From JAYTXL01 sp043742955 (lineage in GTDB: Bacteria > Verrucomicrobiota > Verrucomicrobiia > Limisphaerales > JAYTXL01): DNA of 6,681 nt. The DNA lies in contig JAYTXL010000014.1 in assembly GCA_043742955.1 (NCBI GenBank), forward strand, positions 1-6,681. The letters are read 5' to 3'. Below, in pieces: positions 1 through 5,461 of this stretch (position 1 is its first letter; the number at the start of each line of letters is the position of its first letter). The position numbers and the translations under genes are program-made. The notes under the pieces are model-generated. The model was not told the origin of the DNA and did not search any database. It saw only the letters and a program-made list of their open reading frames with translations.

Positions 1-324
1 ACAAATCCGGAAAGCCGTTCCTGGGATCAAAAAACGCAAGTAGCTTATAATACAAATGTTACGCCTTAACTTAGCGCCATTCGCCTGAAGGCTGCTTCAA
101 CTTCGTTCACTGCTTGGTGTTCGAGCGTTCCTGGACTTATCGGCGGTGAAGCGGCCTGAAGGCCGCGCTCCGGCCGTTCGAGTTCATTGTGCCGTCCGCC
201 TCAATAATCATTTATTACGTGTAAGTATTAAATATTGCCAAACCGTGAGTGGTGCCCGATAGTGCTCGGGTTGCAATCCGTAGGGTTTGCGACACGGCGT
301 ATCTGGGTCTATTTGTTTTCAAGC
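1..324. other. Intergenic region upstream of the beta-propeller gene, no supported gene
   Basis: I see no convincing coding region here. The reading frame of the downstream gene stays open back to a TTG at 235, but the residues before 325 do not look like part of a signal peptide or any domain. The stretch holds a small GC-rich hairpin (151-166), a related weaker copy of its core near 83-92, and an AT-rich segment at about 201-235 that is the most likely place for a promoter or leader. A TATAAT hexamer lies at 46-51, but the hexamer about 17 bases upstream of it does not resemble TTGACA. No promoter is assigned. Confidence 0.5.
151..166. repeat. Small palindromic hairpin (gcggcc-tgaa-ggccgc)
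   Basis: A perfect 6-bp GC stem with a TGAA loop. The ten-base core gcctgaaggc also occurs at 83-92, about 70 bases upstream, and both copies are followed 11 bases later by 'cgttc'. This suggests two diverged copies of a short intergenic repeat. There is no T-run after the stem, so an intrinsic terminator is not supported. Confidence 0.4.
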
Positions 325-1506
325 ATGACAATGACACGGCCAACCAAATTAATGACGGCGGCTTTTTTGATGGCGTGCGCCGCTCTGGTCGTTGGATATC
401 TGCCGTTGGTGTCCAGCACCACCGCCGCCGATTCCGCCGCGCCCAAATCCGCCGGCAACTGGCCCATGTTTCGCGGCAGCCAGGGATTGGCTGGCCTCGC
501 CGAAGGCAAACTGCCGGACAAACCCAGCCTGCTCTGGAGTTTCAAAACCAAGGAGTCCATAAAATCCTCCGCGGCCATTGTGGACGGCCGCGTGTTCATC
601 GGCTCCGATGACGGCAACCTTTACGCACTCAACCTCGCCGATGGAACAAAGGCCTGGGAATTCAAGACTGGCGGGCCGATTGAATCCTCGCCGCTCGTGC
701 TCGACGGCAAGGTATTCGTCGGTTCCGTGGACGGTTTGCTTTACGCCCTCAACGCCGCCGACGGCAAGGAAGCCTGGAAATACAAGACCGACGATAAAAT
801 TCTTGGCGCACCCAACTGGGTGAAATCGCCCAACGGCAAAACGAACTGGGTGTTGGTCGGAAGTTACGATTTCAAACTGCACTGCGTGGACGCCAGCACG
901 GGCAAGAGCAACTGGGTTTATGAAAGCGGCAACTACATCAACGGCTCGCCCGCCGTGGACAATGGCGTGACCGTGTTCGGCGGCTGCGACGCCCTGCTGC
1001 ACGTCATCTCGCTCGCCGACGGCAAGCAGGTGAAGGAAGTGGACGCCGGCGCCTACGTGGCCGGCTCGGCCGCCCTCGTGGACAACCGCGCCTACTTCGG
1101 CCATTACGAAAACGCCTACCAATGCATCGACCTCTCGAAGGGCACGAACATCTGGACCTACAAAGAGCGCGCCTTTCCGTTCTTCTCCTCGCCGGCCGTT
1201 ACAAAGGACAAGGTCGTCTTCGGCGGGCGCGACAAACGGCTGCATTGTGTGCGCCGCGACAACGGCGAGGTCATCTGGACCTTTGCCACGCGCGGCAAGG
1301 TGGATAGCTCGCCCGTCGTGTGTGACGGCAAGGTCGTGGTCGGCTCGGAAGACGGGCGGCTTTACGTCGTGTCGCTCACGGATGGCAAGGAACTGTGGAA
1401 CTATGAAATCGGCCAGGGAATCACCAGCTCCCCCGCCGTGGCGGACGGCAAAATCGTCATCGGGAGCGAGGATGGCAGCGTGTATTGTTTTGGCAGCAAA
1501 GAATAA
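325..1506 (+). CDS. Exported PQQ-like beta-propeller repeat protein
   Basis: This encodes a secreted or periplasmic eight-repeat beta-propeller of the PQQ-binding-like (quinoprotein/BamB-like) superfamily, 393 residues from the ATG at 325. The frame opens earlier at a TTG (235), but the ATG at 325 gives a proper signal peptide: charged TRPTK, hydrophobic residues 11-30, and a likely cleavage near TTA-AD (33-36). ATGs at 331 and 352 are alternatives. No clear Shine-Dalgarno sequence precedes any of them. The mature protein begins with NWPMFRG (45-51), a start I associate with Planctomycetota and Verrucomicrobiota propeller proteins. Eight repeats of about 40 residues follow, with SSPxVxDGKVxxGSxDGxLYAL and W-[EKT]-[FY] elements. 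Docking Trp residues are at 71, 111, 151, 197, 277, 318 and 358; the repeat around 237 lacks one. I see no dehydrogenase-specific active-site or PQQ/Ca ligand pattern, so a structural or binding role is more likely than an enzyme. The partner is unknown. Confidence 0.88.
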   Translation: MTMTRPTKLMTAAFLMACAALVVGYLPLVSSTTAADSAAPKSAGNWPMFRGSQGLAGLAEGKLPDKPSLLWSFKTKESIKSSAAIVDGRVFIGSDDGNLYALNLADGTKAWEFKTGGPIESSPLVLDGKVFVGSVDGLLYALNAADGKEAWKYKTDDKILGAPNWVKSPNGKTNWVLVGSYDFKLHCVDASTGKSNWVYESGNYINGSPAVDNGVTVFGGCDALLHVISLADGKQVKEVDAGAYVAGSAALVDNRAYFGHYENAYQCIDLSKGTNIWTYKERAFPFFSSPAVTKDKVVFGGRDKRLHCVRRDNGEVIWTFATRGKVDSSPVVCDGKVVVGSEDGRLYVVSLTDGKELWNYEIGQGITSSPAVADGKIVIGSEDGSVYCFGSKE

Positions 1507-1524
1507 GTCTTAACTAAACAAACT

Positions 1525-2433
1525 ATGGCTGTTCCTGATTTTCAAACAATGATGTTGCCCGTATTGCGTGTACTTGGAGATGGCAAGTCCCACGCCATTC
1601 GGGAAGTTTCAGAAACCACTGCCAAAGTGATGGAAGTTTCAGAGCAGGATCGCCAAGAGCAACTACCAAGTGGCAACGCCACGAAGTGGGGAAATCGAAT
1701 CGCTTGGATCGCTTCCCATTTCAAATTTGCCGAACTCATCACCAGGCCAGCACGGTCACAAATACAAATCACTGAACGTGGAATGCAGATTCTAAAGAGC
1801 AACCCGAAGCGCGTGGACATAAAGACCCTTCAACAATTTGCAGAATATCAGGCTGCAAAGAGTCGGAAGAAGGACGACGGAAAGACTGCGGTTGAGGTTG
1901 AAGAGGAGTCTGCGACTCCGCCGTTGGAAACGCTCGAGAAAAGCTATGACGAACTTCGCAAAGCTCTGGCGGCCGAACTTCTGCAACTGGTGAAGAGTAA
2001 GCCTCCGATTTTCTTCGAGCGGCTAGTGCTCCAACTGATGCAGCGGCTCGGCTATGGCAGCTTGGTCGCAGATGCAGCCGAGTACTTGGGTGGCACTGGC
2101 GATGGCGGAGTGGATGGGCTGATCAAGGAGGACAAGTTGGGCTTGAGCGAAATCTACATGCAAGCCAAGCGCTGGGACTCTCCGGTGGGATCCAAGACGG
2201 TGCGGGAGTTTCTCGGCGCACTAGATCAGGCTGGGGCGAAGAAAGGTGTTCTGATCACGACGAGCACTTTTACAAAAGATGCCAAGGCTCCCCTCGGGAA
2301 GACGGACAAGAAGGTTTCCCTTATTGATGGTCAGATGCTGGCCGAATTGATGATTGACCACGATCTCGGTGTCTCGCCAGACAAGACTTTCCAAGTTAAG
2401 AAGATTGATTCGGATTTCTTTGAAGAGGATTGA
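1525..2433 (+). CDS. mrr: Mrr-type modification-dependent restriction endonuclease
   Basis: Homologue of Mrr, a type IV restriction endonuclease that cleaves foreign DNA carrying methylated bases in the cytoplasm. At 302 residues it matches the usual full length of about 300. The N-terminal part (1-105) looks like the Mrr winged-helix domain (PDFQTMMLPVLRVLGDGKSH, then a second helical section ending in ITERGMQIL). A charged linker (about 110-135) leads into the catalytic domain (about 150-285). Visible catalytic elements are FFERLVLQLM (163-172) with E165, the GDGGVDG loop (192-198) with D197, and QAK (213-215) with K215. Together these form the PD-(D/E)xK variant core with a QxK arm typical of Mrr. 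GVLITTSTF (241-249) is also characteristic. It starts 18 bases after the beta-propeller stop, but no functional link is apparent. Its codons appear less GC-rich at the third position than those of its neighbours, hinting at separate acquisition. No methylase or specificity gene is visible, which fits type IV. No clear ribosome binding site was seen. Confidence 0.93.
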   Translation: MAVPDFQTMMLPVLRVLGDGKSHAIREVSETTAKVMEVSEQDRQEQLPSGNATKWGNRIAWIASHFKFAELITRPARSQIQITERGMQILKSNPKRVDIKTLQQFAEYQAAKSRKKDDGKTAVEVEEESATPPLETLEKSYDELRKALAAELLQLVKSKPPIFFERLVLQLMQRLGYGSLVADAAEYLGGTGDGGVDGLIKEDKLGLSEIYMQAKRWDSPVGSKTVREFLGALDQAGAKKGVLITTSTFTKDAKAPLGKTDKKVSLIDGQMLAELMIDHDLGVSPDKTFQVKKIDSDFFEED

Positions 2434-2486
2434 TTCATGGAAAGAGTCGCCCTTAGCTACGCTGGCACGTCTTGGCTCCTAACCGG

Positions 2487-2581
2487 CCAACGCGGAGCGT
2501 TGCCAGCCATTAGCCGGGGGTCGCAGCATCGCGTAGACCCCCGGTCAACCGTCGAACACGGAATGCACCCCAGCGGGGTGC
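2487..2581 (-). repeat. REP-type three-hairpin module, copy A (inverted)
   Basis: Read on the minus strand, this copy has the same layout as copies B and C. Hairpin 1 is at 2565-2581 (gcacccc/agc/ggggtgc on the plus strand). A 20-nt spacer occupies 2545-2564. The main hairpin at 2514-2544 has 8-bp arms ccgggggt and acccccgg around a 15-nt loop. The linker is at 2504-2513 (ctaatggctg on the minus strand). Hairpin 2 is at 2487-2503, with caacgc pairing gcgttg and an unpaired outermost position. Its hairpin sequences differ from B and C but keep their pairing. Confidence 0.75.
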
Positions 2582-2611
2582 CAGATCATCCCCGTCGACT
2601 CATAAGTTCTG

Positions 2612-2706
2612 TCATCGCTTCGCGATGCAACCGCTCATACGTAACCATCCAGGGGTGTCGGCTGCGCCTCAACCCCCGGCTAATGGCTGGCAACCCTCCG
2701 GGTTGC
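2612..2706 (+). repeat. REP-type three-hairpin module, copy B
   Basis: Hairpin 1 at 2612-2628 has a 6-bp stem catcgc/gcgatg around ttc, with the outermost pair mismatched. A 20-nt spacer (2629-2648) follows. The main hairpin (2649-2679) pairs ccaggggt with acccccgg, with one A·C mismatch, around a 15-nt loop. The 10-nt linker ctaatggctg lies at 2680-2689. Hairpin 2 at 2690-2706 has a 7-bp stem gcaaccc/gggttgc. The copy ends 61 bases before the transposase start codon. Confidence 0.8.
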
Positions 2707-2767
2707 GGCTGCGTGCCAACCGGGGCGAATTCCCAGACCACTCTTCACGACCCAATAACCCACTGAC

Positions 2768-3211
2768 ATGGCTTCCACGTTCCTCAGCCTTCACTATCAC
2801 ATCGTGTTCTCGACGAAGGAACGGCGTCCCCTCATCACGCCCGTTTGGCGCGAGCGGTTGCATGAGTATCTGGGCGGAACCCTGAATGGACTTGGCGGTT
2901 TCAGCCAGGAAATCGGCGGCGTGGCGGACCATGTTCATTTGCTCGTCGGTTTGAAGGCCACGCATTGCCTGGCCGATTTCATGCGCGAACTGAAGAAGGC
3001 GTCATCGAGCTGGGTGAAGGAAAATGGCGAATCGGGCTTCGCGTGGCAGGATGGTTACGCCGCGTTCACGGTCAGCGCGTCCATGCGCGAACGGGTGCGG
3101 CAATACATCCAGAATCAGGAACAACACCATGCGAAACGAGATTTTGTTTCGGAGCTCAAGGAGTTGCTCGCCAGGCACGACGTGAAATACGACCCGCAAT
3201 ACTTGTCGTGA
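2768..3211 (+). CDS. IS200/IS605-type Y1 transposase, REP-associated (RAYT-like)
   Basis: Single-strand DNA transposase of the Y1 HUH superfamily, 147 residues, about the normal size for IS200-type TnpA. The N-terminus SLHYHIVFSTKERRPLI is typical of the family. The HUH metal-binding motif is DHVHLLV (54-60) with H55 and H57. The probable nucleophile is Y113 in RQYIQNQEQHH, with Q117 four residues later, the same Y-x3-Q spacing as in well-studied IS200/IS605 enzymes. WQDGY (93-97) is also a family feature. The gene appears intact and potentially active. There is no tnpB/accessory gene next to it. Structured repeats lie on both sides, which favours a RAYT that acts on REP sequences over a simple insertion sequence, though an IS200-like element cannot be excluded. 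It starts 334 bases after the mrr stop codon, and no strong ribosome binding site is seen before ATG 2768. Confidence 0.92.
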   Translation: MASTFLSLHYHIVFSTKERRPLITPVWRERLHEYLGGTLNGLGGFSQEIGGVADHVHLLVGLKATHCLADFMRELKKASSSWVKENGESGFAWQDGYAAFTVSASMRERVRQYIQNQEQHHAKRDFVSELKELLARHDVKYDPQYLS

Positions 3212-3248
3212 AGCTTGGGACAGCAAAACGAATTGGCCGGAGGGTCTG

Positions 3249-3343
3249 GCATCGCTTCGCGATGCGCAGATTGATTCGCCATGTTCCGGGGGTGTCGGCT
3301 CCGCCTCGACCCCCGGCTAATGGCTGGCAACCCTCTGGGTTGC
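3249..3343 (+). repeat. REP-type three-hairpin module, copy C
   Basis: The best-formed copy. Hairpin 1 at 3249-3265 is a perfect 7-bp stem (gcatcgc/ttc/gcgatgc). A 20-nt spacer covers 3266-3285. The main hairpin at 3286-3316 has perfect 8-bp arms (ccgggggt/acccccgg) around a 15-nt loop that can itself form a 3-bp ggc/gcc stem. The linker ctaatggctg is at 3317-3326. Hairpin 2 at 3327-3343 is a 7-bp stem gcaaccc/gggttgc. The module begins 38 bases after the transposase stop codon and ends 52 bases before the radical SAM start codon, so it probably lies in that gene's leader. Confidence 0.8.
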
Positions 3344-3395
3344 GTGGGGCGCACGCACGCGCAGATTTCAGCAGCGGTCCTTCACTTCACTTGTT

Positions 3396-4748
3396 ATGAG
3401 CACCACCACCTTACCTCTCGACAATACAAAGGCCCCCGCCCCGCCGCTCCAAAAGGAGACCACCGTCGGCAATTACTTCGTCTCGAATTATCCGCCGTTC
3501 TCATTTTGGAAACCGGAGCATGTCGGTGAGGTCGAGGCAGCCCGGCAACGCGCGCCGAAACCTGGCACCCCCCTCGGCATTTACCTGCACATTCCGTTCT
3601 GCCGGAAACGCTGCCACTTTTGCTATTTCAAGGTTTATACCGACAAGGATTCGGCGGCGATCAAAGGTTACATCGATGCCGCGCTCAAAGAACTCGCCAT
3701 CTACGCGCGCCAACCGTTTATCGGCGGACGCAAGCCGAACTTCGTCTATTTCGGCGGCGGCACGCCCAGCTATCTCAGCGTGGATCAACTCAAGCAGCTC
3801 ACCGACGGCATGAAGGCATTGCTGCCGTGGGACGAGGTCGAGGAAGTCACGTTTGAGTGCGAGCCGGGCACGCTCACGGACCATAAGCTGCGTGCGATCC
3901 GCGAAATGGGCGTGACCCGCCTGAGCCTGGGCGTGGAGAACTTCGATGACCATATTCTCGAGATCAACGGCCGCGCGCATCACAGCAAGGAAATCGCCCG
4001 CGCCTACGCCTTCGCGCGCGAAATTGGATTTCCCCAAATCAACATTGATCTCATCGCCGGCATGGTCGAGGAAACCGAGGCGAACTGGCGCGAGTGCATC
4101 CGCAAGACCATCGAGTTGTCACCCGACAGCGTGACGATTTACGAGATGGAAGTGCCCTACAACACCGGCATTTATCAACAGATGAAAGCCGAGGGCAAAC
4201 TCGTCGCGCCCGTGGCGGATTGGGACACGAAACGCGCCTGGGTCAACTACGGCTTTAGCGAACTGGAAAAGGTCGGCTACACCATCGCCAGCGCCTACAC
4301 CGCCGTGAAAGACAAATCCAAGACGAAATTTGTTTACCGCGACAAATTATGGGAAGGCGCGGATTTGTTGTCGGTGGGCGTGGCGAGCTTCGGGCACATC
4401 GGCGGCGTGCATTATCAGAATCATGCGGATTTCGATCCGTACATCACGCGGGTGAACGCGGGCGAGCTGCCCATTTTCCGTGCGCTCACCCCGACAGCCG
4501 ACGAACGCTACATTCGTGAATTCATCCTCCAGCTCAAGCTTGGCTCCAACAGCCGCAGCTATTTCAAAAACAAATTCGGGACGGATCCGGTCGAGCGATT
4601 TGACGCGCCGATCCAGCGGTTGAAAGACTGGGGGTTCCTTACCGTGGAAGGCGACCACATCGTGCTGACACGCGCGGCGCTGCTGCAAGTGGACAAGCTG
4701 CTGCACGAATTCTTTTTGCCGGAGCACAATACCAACCGATATGTCTGA
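3396..4748 (+). CDS. HemN/HemW-like radical SAM protein
   Basis: Radical S-adenosylmethionine enzyme of the oxygen-independent coproporphyrinogen oxidase-like family, 450 residues. The cluster motif is CRKRCHFC (C69, C73, C76; CX3CX2C) inside GIYLHIPFC, and it would hold the 4Fe-4S cluster that cleaves SAM. GGGTPS (120-125) is the SAM-contacting glycine motif. FECEPGTLT (about 153-161), GVTRLSLGVENFDD (172-185) and INIDLIAGM (215-223) follow in the usual order, and a HemN-type C-terminal region extends over about 330-440. The position after the third Cys that holds a fourth Cys in true HemN is Phe here (F78), and the usual Gln of 'GVQ' is Glu (E181). Heme synthesis is therefore doubtful. Relatives include HemW, HutW/ChuW heme-degradation enzymes and HemN-like methylases and cyclopropanases of natural-product pathways. 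Its stop codon overlaps the chorismate-lyase-like gene by 8 nt, so the two are translationally coupled and probably act in one pathway. Substrate unknown. Confidence 0.87.
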   Translation: MSTTTLPLDNTKAPAPPLQKETTVGNYFVSNYPPFSFWKPEHVGEVEAARQRAPKPGTPLGIYLHIPFCRKRCHFCYFKVYTDKDSAAIKGYIDAALKELAIYARQPFIGGRKPNFVYFGGGTPSYLSVDQLKQLTDGMKALLPWDEVEEVTFECEPGTLTDHKLRAIREMGVTRLSLGVENFDDHILEINGRAHHSKEIARAYAFAREIGFPQINIDLIAGMVEETEANWRECIRKTIELSPDSVTIYEMEVPYNTGIYQQMKAEGKLVAPVADWDTKRAWVNYGFSELEKVGYTIASAYTAVKDKSKTKFVYRDKLWEGADLLSVGVASFGHIGGVHYQNHADFDPYITRVNAGELPIFRALTPTADERYIREFILQLKLGSNSRSYFKNKFGTDPVERFDAPIQRLKDWGFLTVEGDHIVLTRAALLQVDKLLHEFFLPEHNTNRYV

Positions 4749-5346
4749 AGTGAAAGAGAACGAGTTAAATGTTGAGCGTTTTCCCATGTCTTCTACCCCT
4801 ACTGCTCTCCCCATCGCGTATCCGCTCGATGATTTTTACGCGCAGGCGGGCCTGGCATTGCCAGCCATCGAGGCGGTGGCGGGCGACGAGGTGCCGGAGC
4901 CGTACCAGACCCTGCTCGTGCATCAGAACGACATGACCCCGACGCTCGAGAAATTCCACGGCAATACCATTCACCTGCGTGTATTGCGCCGACAGCAGCG
5001 CGGTGATTTCTATTTCCGTGAGGTCGTGCTGGTGACGGATCAGGATGAAACACCAGTCGAGTTCGGGGCGATTAAAATCAACCTCTCGCTGTTCTCCCCG
5101 GCGGCGCGGCAGGAAATCCTGGAAGAAAGGCTGCCGCTCGGTCACATCCTGGCCGACTGCACCGTGACACACACCAGCCGGCCCAAGGCTTTCCTGCGGG
5201 TGCAGGCGGATGCCTTCATCAACTCGATGCTCGCGCTGACCGGCCAGCACACGCTCTACGGCAGACGCAACACCCTTTGGGATCCGCAGCAGCGACCGCT
5301 GGCGGAAATCGTGGAAATCCTGCCACCGGCGCACGTTAAAATTTAA
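4741..5346 (+). CDS. Chorismate lyase-like protein (UbiC fold)
   Basis: Probable chorismate pyruvate-lyase relative, 201 residues from ATG 4741. That start overlaps the preceding gene by 8 nt; a second in-frame ATG at 4786 (residue 16) is also possible, since the first 15 residues are not family-like. From memory of E. coli UbiC, the match runs in order. NDMTPTLEKFHG (63-74) corresponds to the DSMT segment. YFREVVL (91-97) contains R93, equivalent to the substrate-binding Arg. LPLGHIL (131-137) corresponds to the 'PLGRYL' loop. LYGRRNTLW (172-180) matches 'LWGRRSRL'. VEILPP (191-196) contains E192, the likely catalytic Glu. An active enzyme would convert chorismate to a hydroxybenzoate and pyruvate in the cytoplasm. 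No ubiquinone genes are visible, and the neighbours are a radical SAM protein and a halogenase-like flavoprotein, so supply of an aromatic starter to a specialised pathway is more likely. The assignment comes from motif recall, not a search. Confidence 0.72.
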   Translation: MSEVKENELNVERFPMSSTPTALPIAYPLDDFYAQAGLALPAIEAVAGDEVPEPYQTLLVHQNDMTPTLEKFHGNTIHLRVLRRQQRGDFYFREVVLVTDQDETPVEFGAIKINLSLFSPAARQEILEERLPLGHILADCTVTHTSRPKAFLRVQADAFINSMLALTGQHTLYGRRNTLWDPQQRPLAEIVEILPPAHVKI

Positions 5347-5348
5347 TG

Positions 5349-5444
5349 AGCCACGGATGAAACACGGATTGAACACGGATCATGGACAGAAGCCCGATTG
5401 GGCCTGTTCCTCGTCTGTGTTTCATCCGTGTTCAATCCGTGGCT
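5349..5444. repeat. 96-nt intergenic palindrome of 'cacggat' units at 11-nt spacing
   Basis: The left arm carries three cacggat units starting at 5352, 5363 and 5374. The right arm carries the complement atccgtg at 5424-5430 and 5435-5441, plus a degenerate third unit at 5413-5419. Units on both sides repeat every 11 nt. The outer ten bases (5349-5358) pair perfectly with 5435-5444. In a shifted register, 5363-5380 is a perfect 18-nt inverted repeat of 5424-5441. The centre holds a further small stem (acag..gccc/gatt/gggc/ctgt, 5386-5407). It lies between the chorismate-lyase-like and halogenase-like genes, beginning 2 nt after the former's stop codon. I recall similar repeats from Verrucomicrobiota intergenic DNA. 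It lacks a T-run, so it is not an obvious terminator. Confidence 0.85.
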
Positions 5445-5452
5445 GAAGAAAG
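5445..5452 (+). promoter_or_regulatory. Purine-rich putative ribosome binding site of the halogenase-like gene
   Basis: GAAGAAAG lies 9 bases before ATG 5462 but only 3 before the in-frame ATG at 5456. This favours 5462 as the start. An in-frame TGA at 5444-5446 prevents any start further upstream. Confidence 0.4.
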
Positions 5453-5461
5453 CAAATGCTC

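Larger units (their letters stand above)
2487..3343. mobile_element. RAYT-like Y1 transposase with flanking structured REP modules
   Basis: Composite region holding a complete Y1 transposase gene (2768-3211) with a pair of 95-nt three-hairpin modules on its left (A inverted, B direct) and one on its right (C, direct). Modules B and C are in the same orientation and bracket the gene, as expected if the transposase recognises them as ends or if they are its REP substrates. There are no terminal inverted repeats or target duplications of the DDE-transposon type, which agrees with Y1 biology. The outer limits given are simply those of the recognised modules; the true element boundaries are not determined. 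Confidence 0.6.

Noticed and set aside
46..51. Perfect TATAAT hexamer as a promoter
   Set aside because: There is no matching -35 element at suitable spacing, and no gene starts shortly downstream. A single hexamer in AT-rich DNA is weak evidence.
235..324. N-terminal extension of the beta-propeller gene from TTG 235
   Set aside because: The extra 30 residues would place an unlikely sequence before a well-formed signal peptide. ATG 325 is a better start.
370..384. Possible lipoprotein signal (LMAC) in the beta-propeller protein
   Set aside because: The Met at -2 is atypical, and the hydrophobic segment continues well beyond the Cys, so an ordinary signal peptide is more likely.
349..1245. 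Long minus-strand open frame (298 codons) opposite the beta-propeller gene
   Set aside because: It is the antisense shadow of a GC-rich gene with clear protein repeats on the plus strand. Its translation has no recognisable domain.
1525..2433. Mrr as part of a full restriction-modification operon
   Set aside because: No methyltransferase or specificity subunit is present on either side within the window, and Mrr is known as a stand-alone type IV enzyme.
2437..2766. A 109-codon open frame after mrr
   Set aside because: It runs through repeat modules A and B, and its codons are dictated by the hairpins. The same repeat gives similar 'proteins' in the frames around module C. No domain or ribosome binding site supports it.
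2487..3343. CRISPR-like array, suggested by repeats with 20-nt spacers
   Set aside because: There are only three copies, one inverted and two separated by a gene. The 20-nt spacers lie inside each repeat, not between repeats, and there are no cas genes.
3501..4037. Minus-strand open frame (178 codons) opposite the radical SAM gene
   Set aside because: The plus strand has an unmistakable radical SAM core over the same bases; the minus frame is a shadow.
5349..5444. Intrinsic transcription terminator after the chorismate-lyase-like gene
   Set aside because: The structure is a large multi-unit palindrome without a following T-run, and the next gene continues in the same direction 17 nt later.
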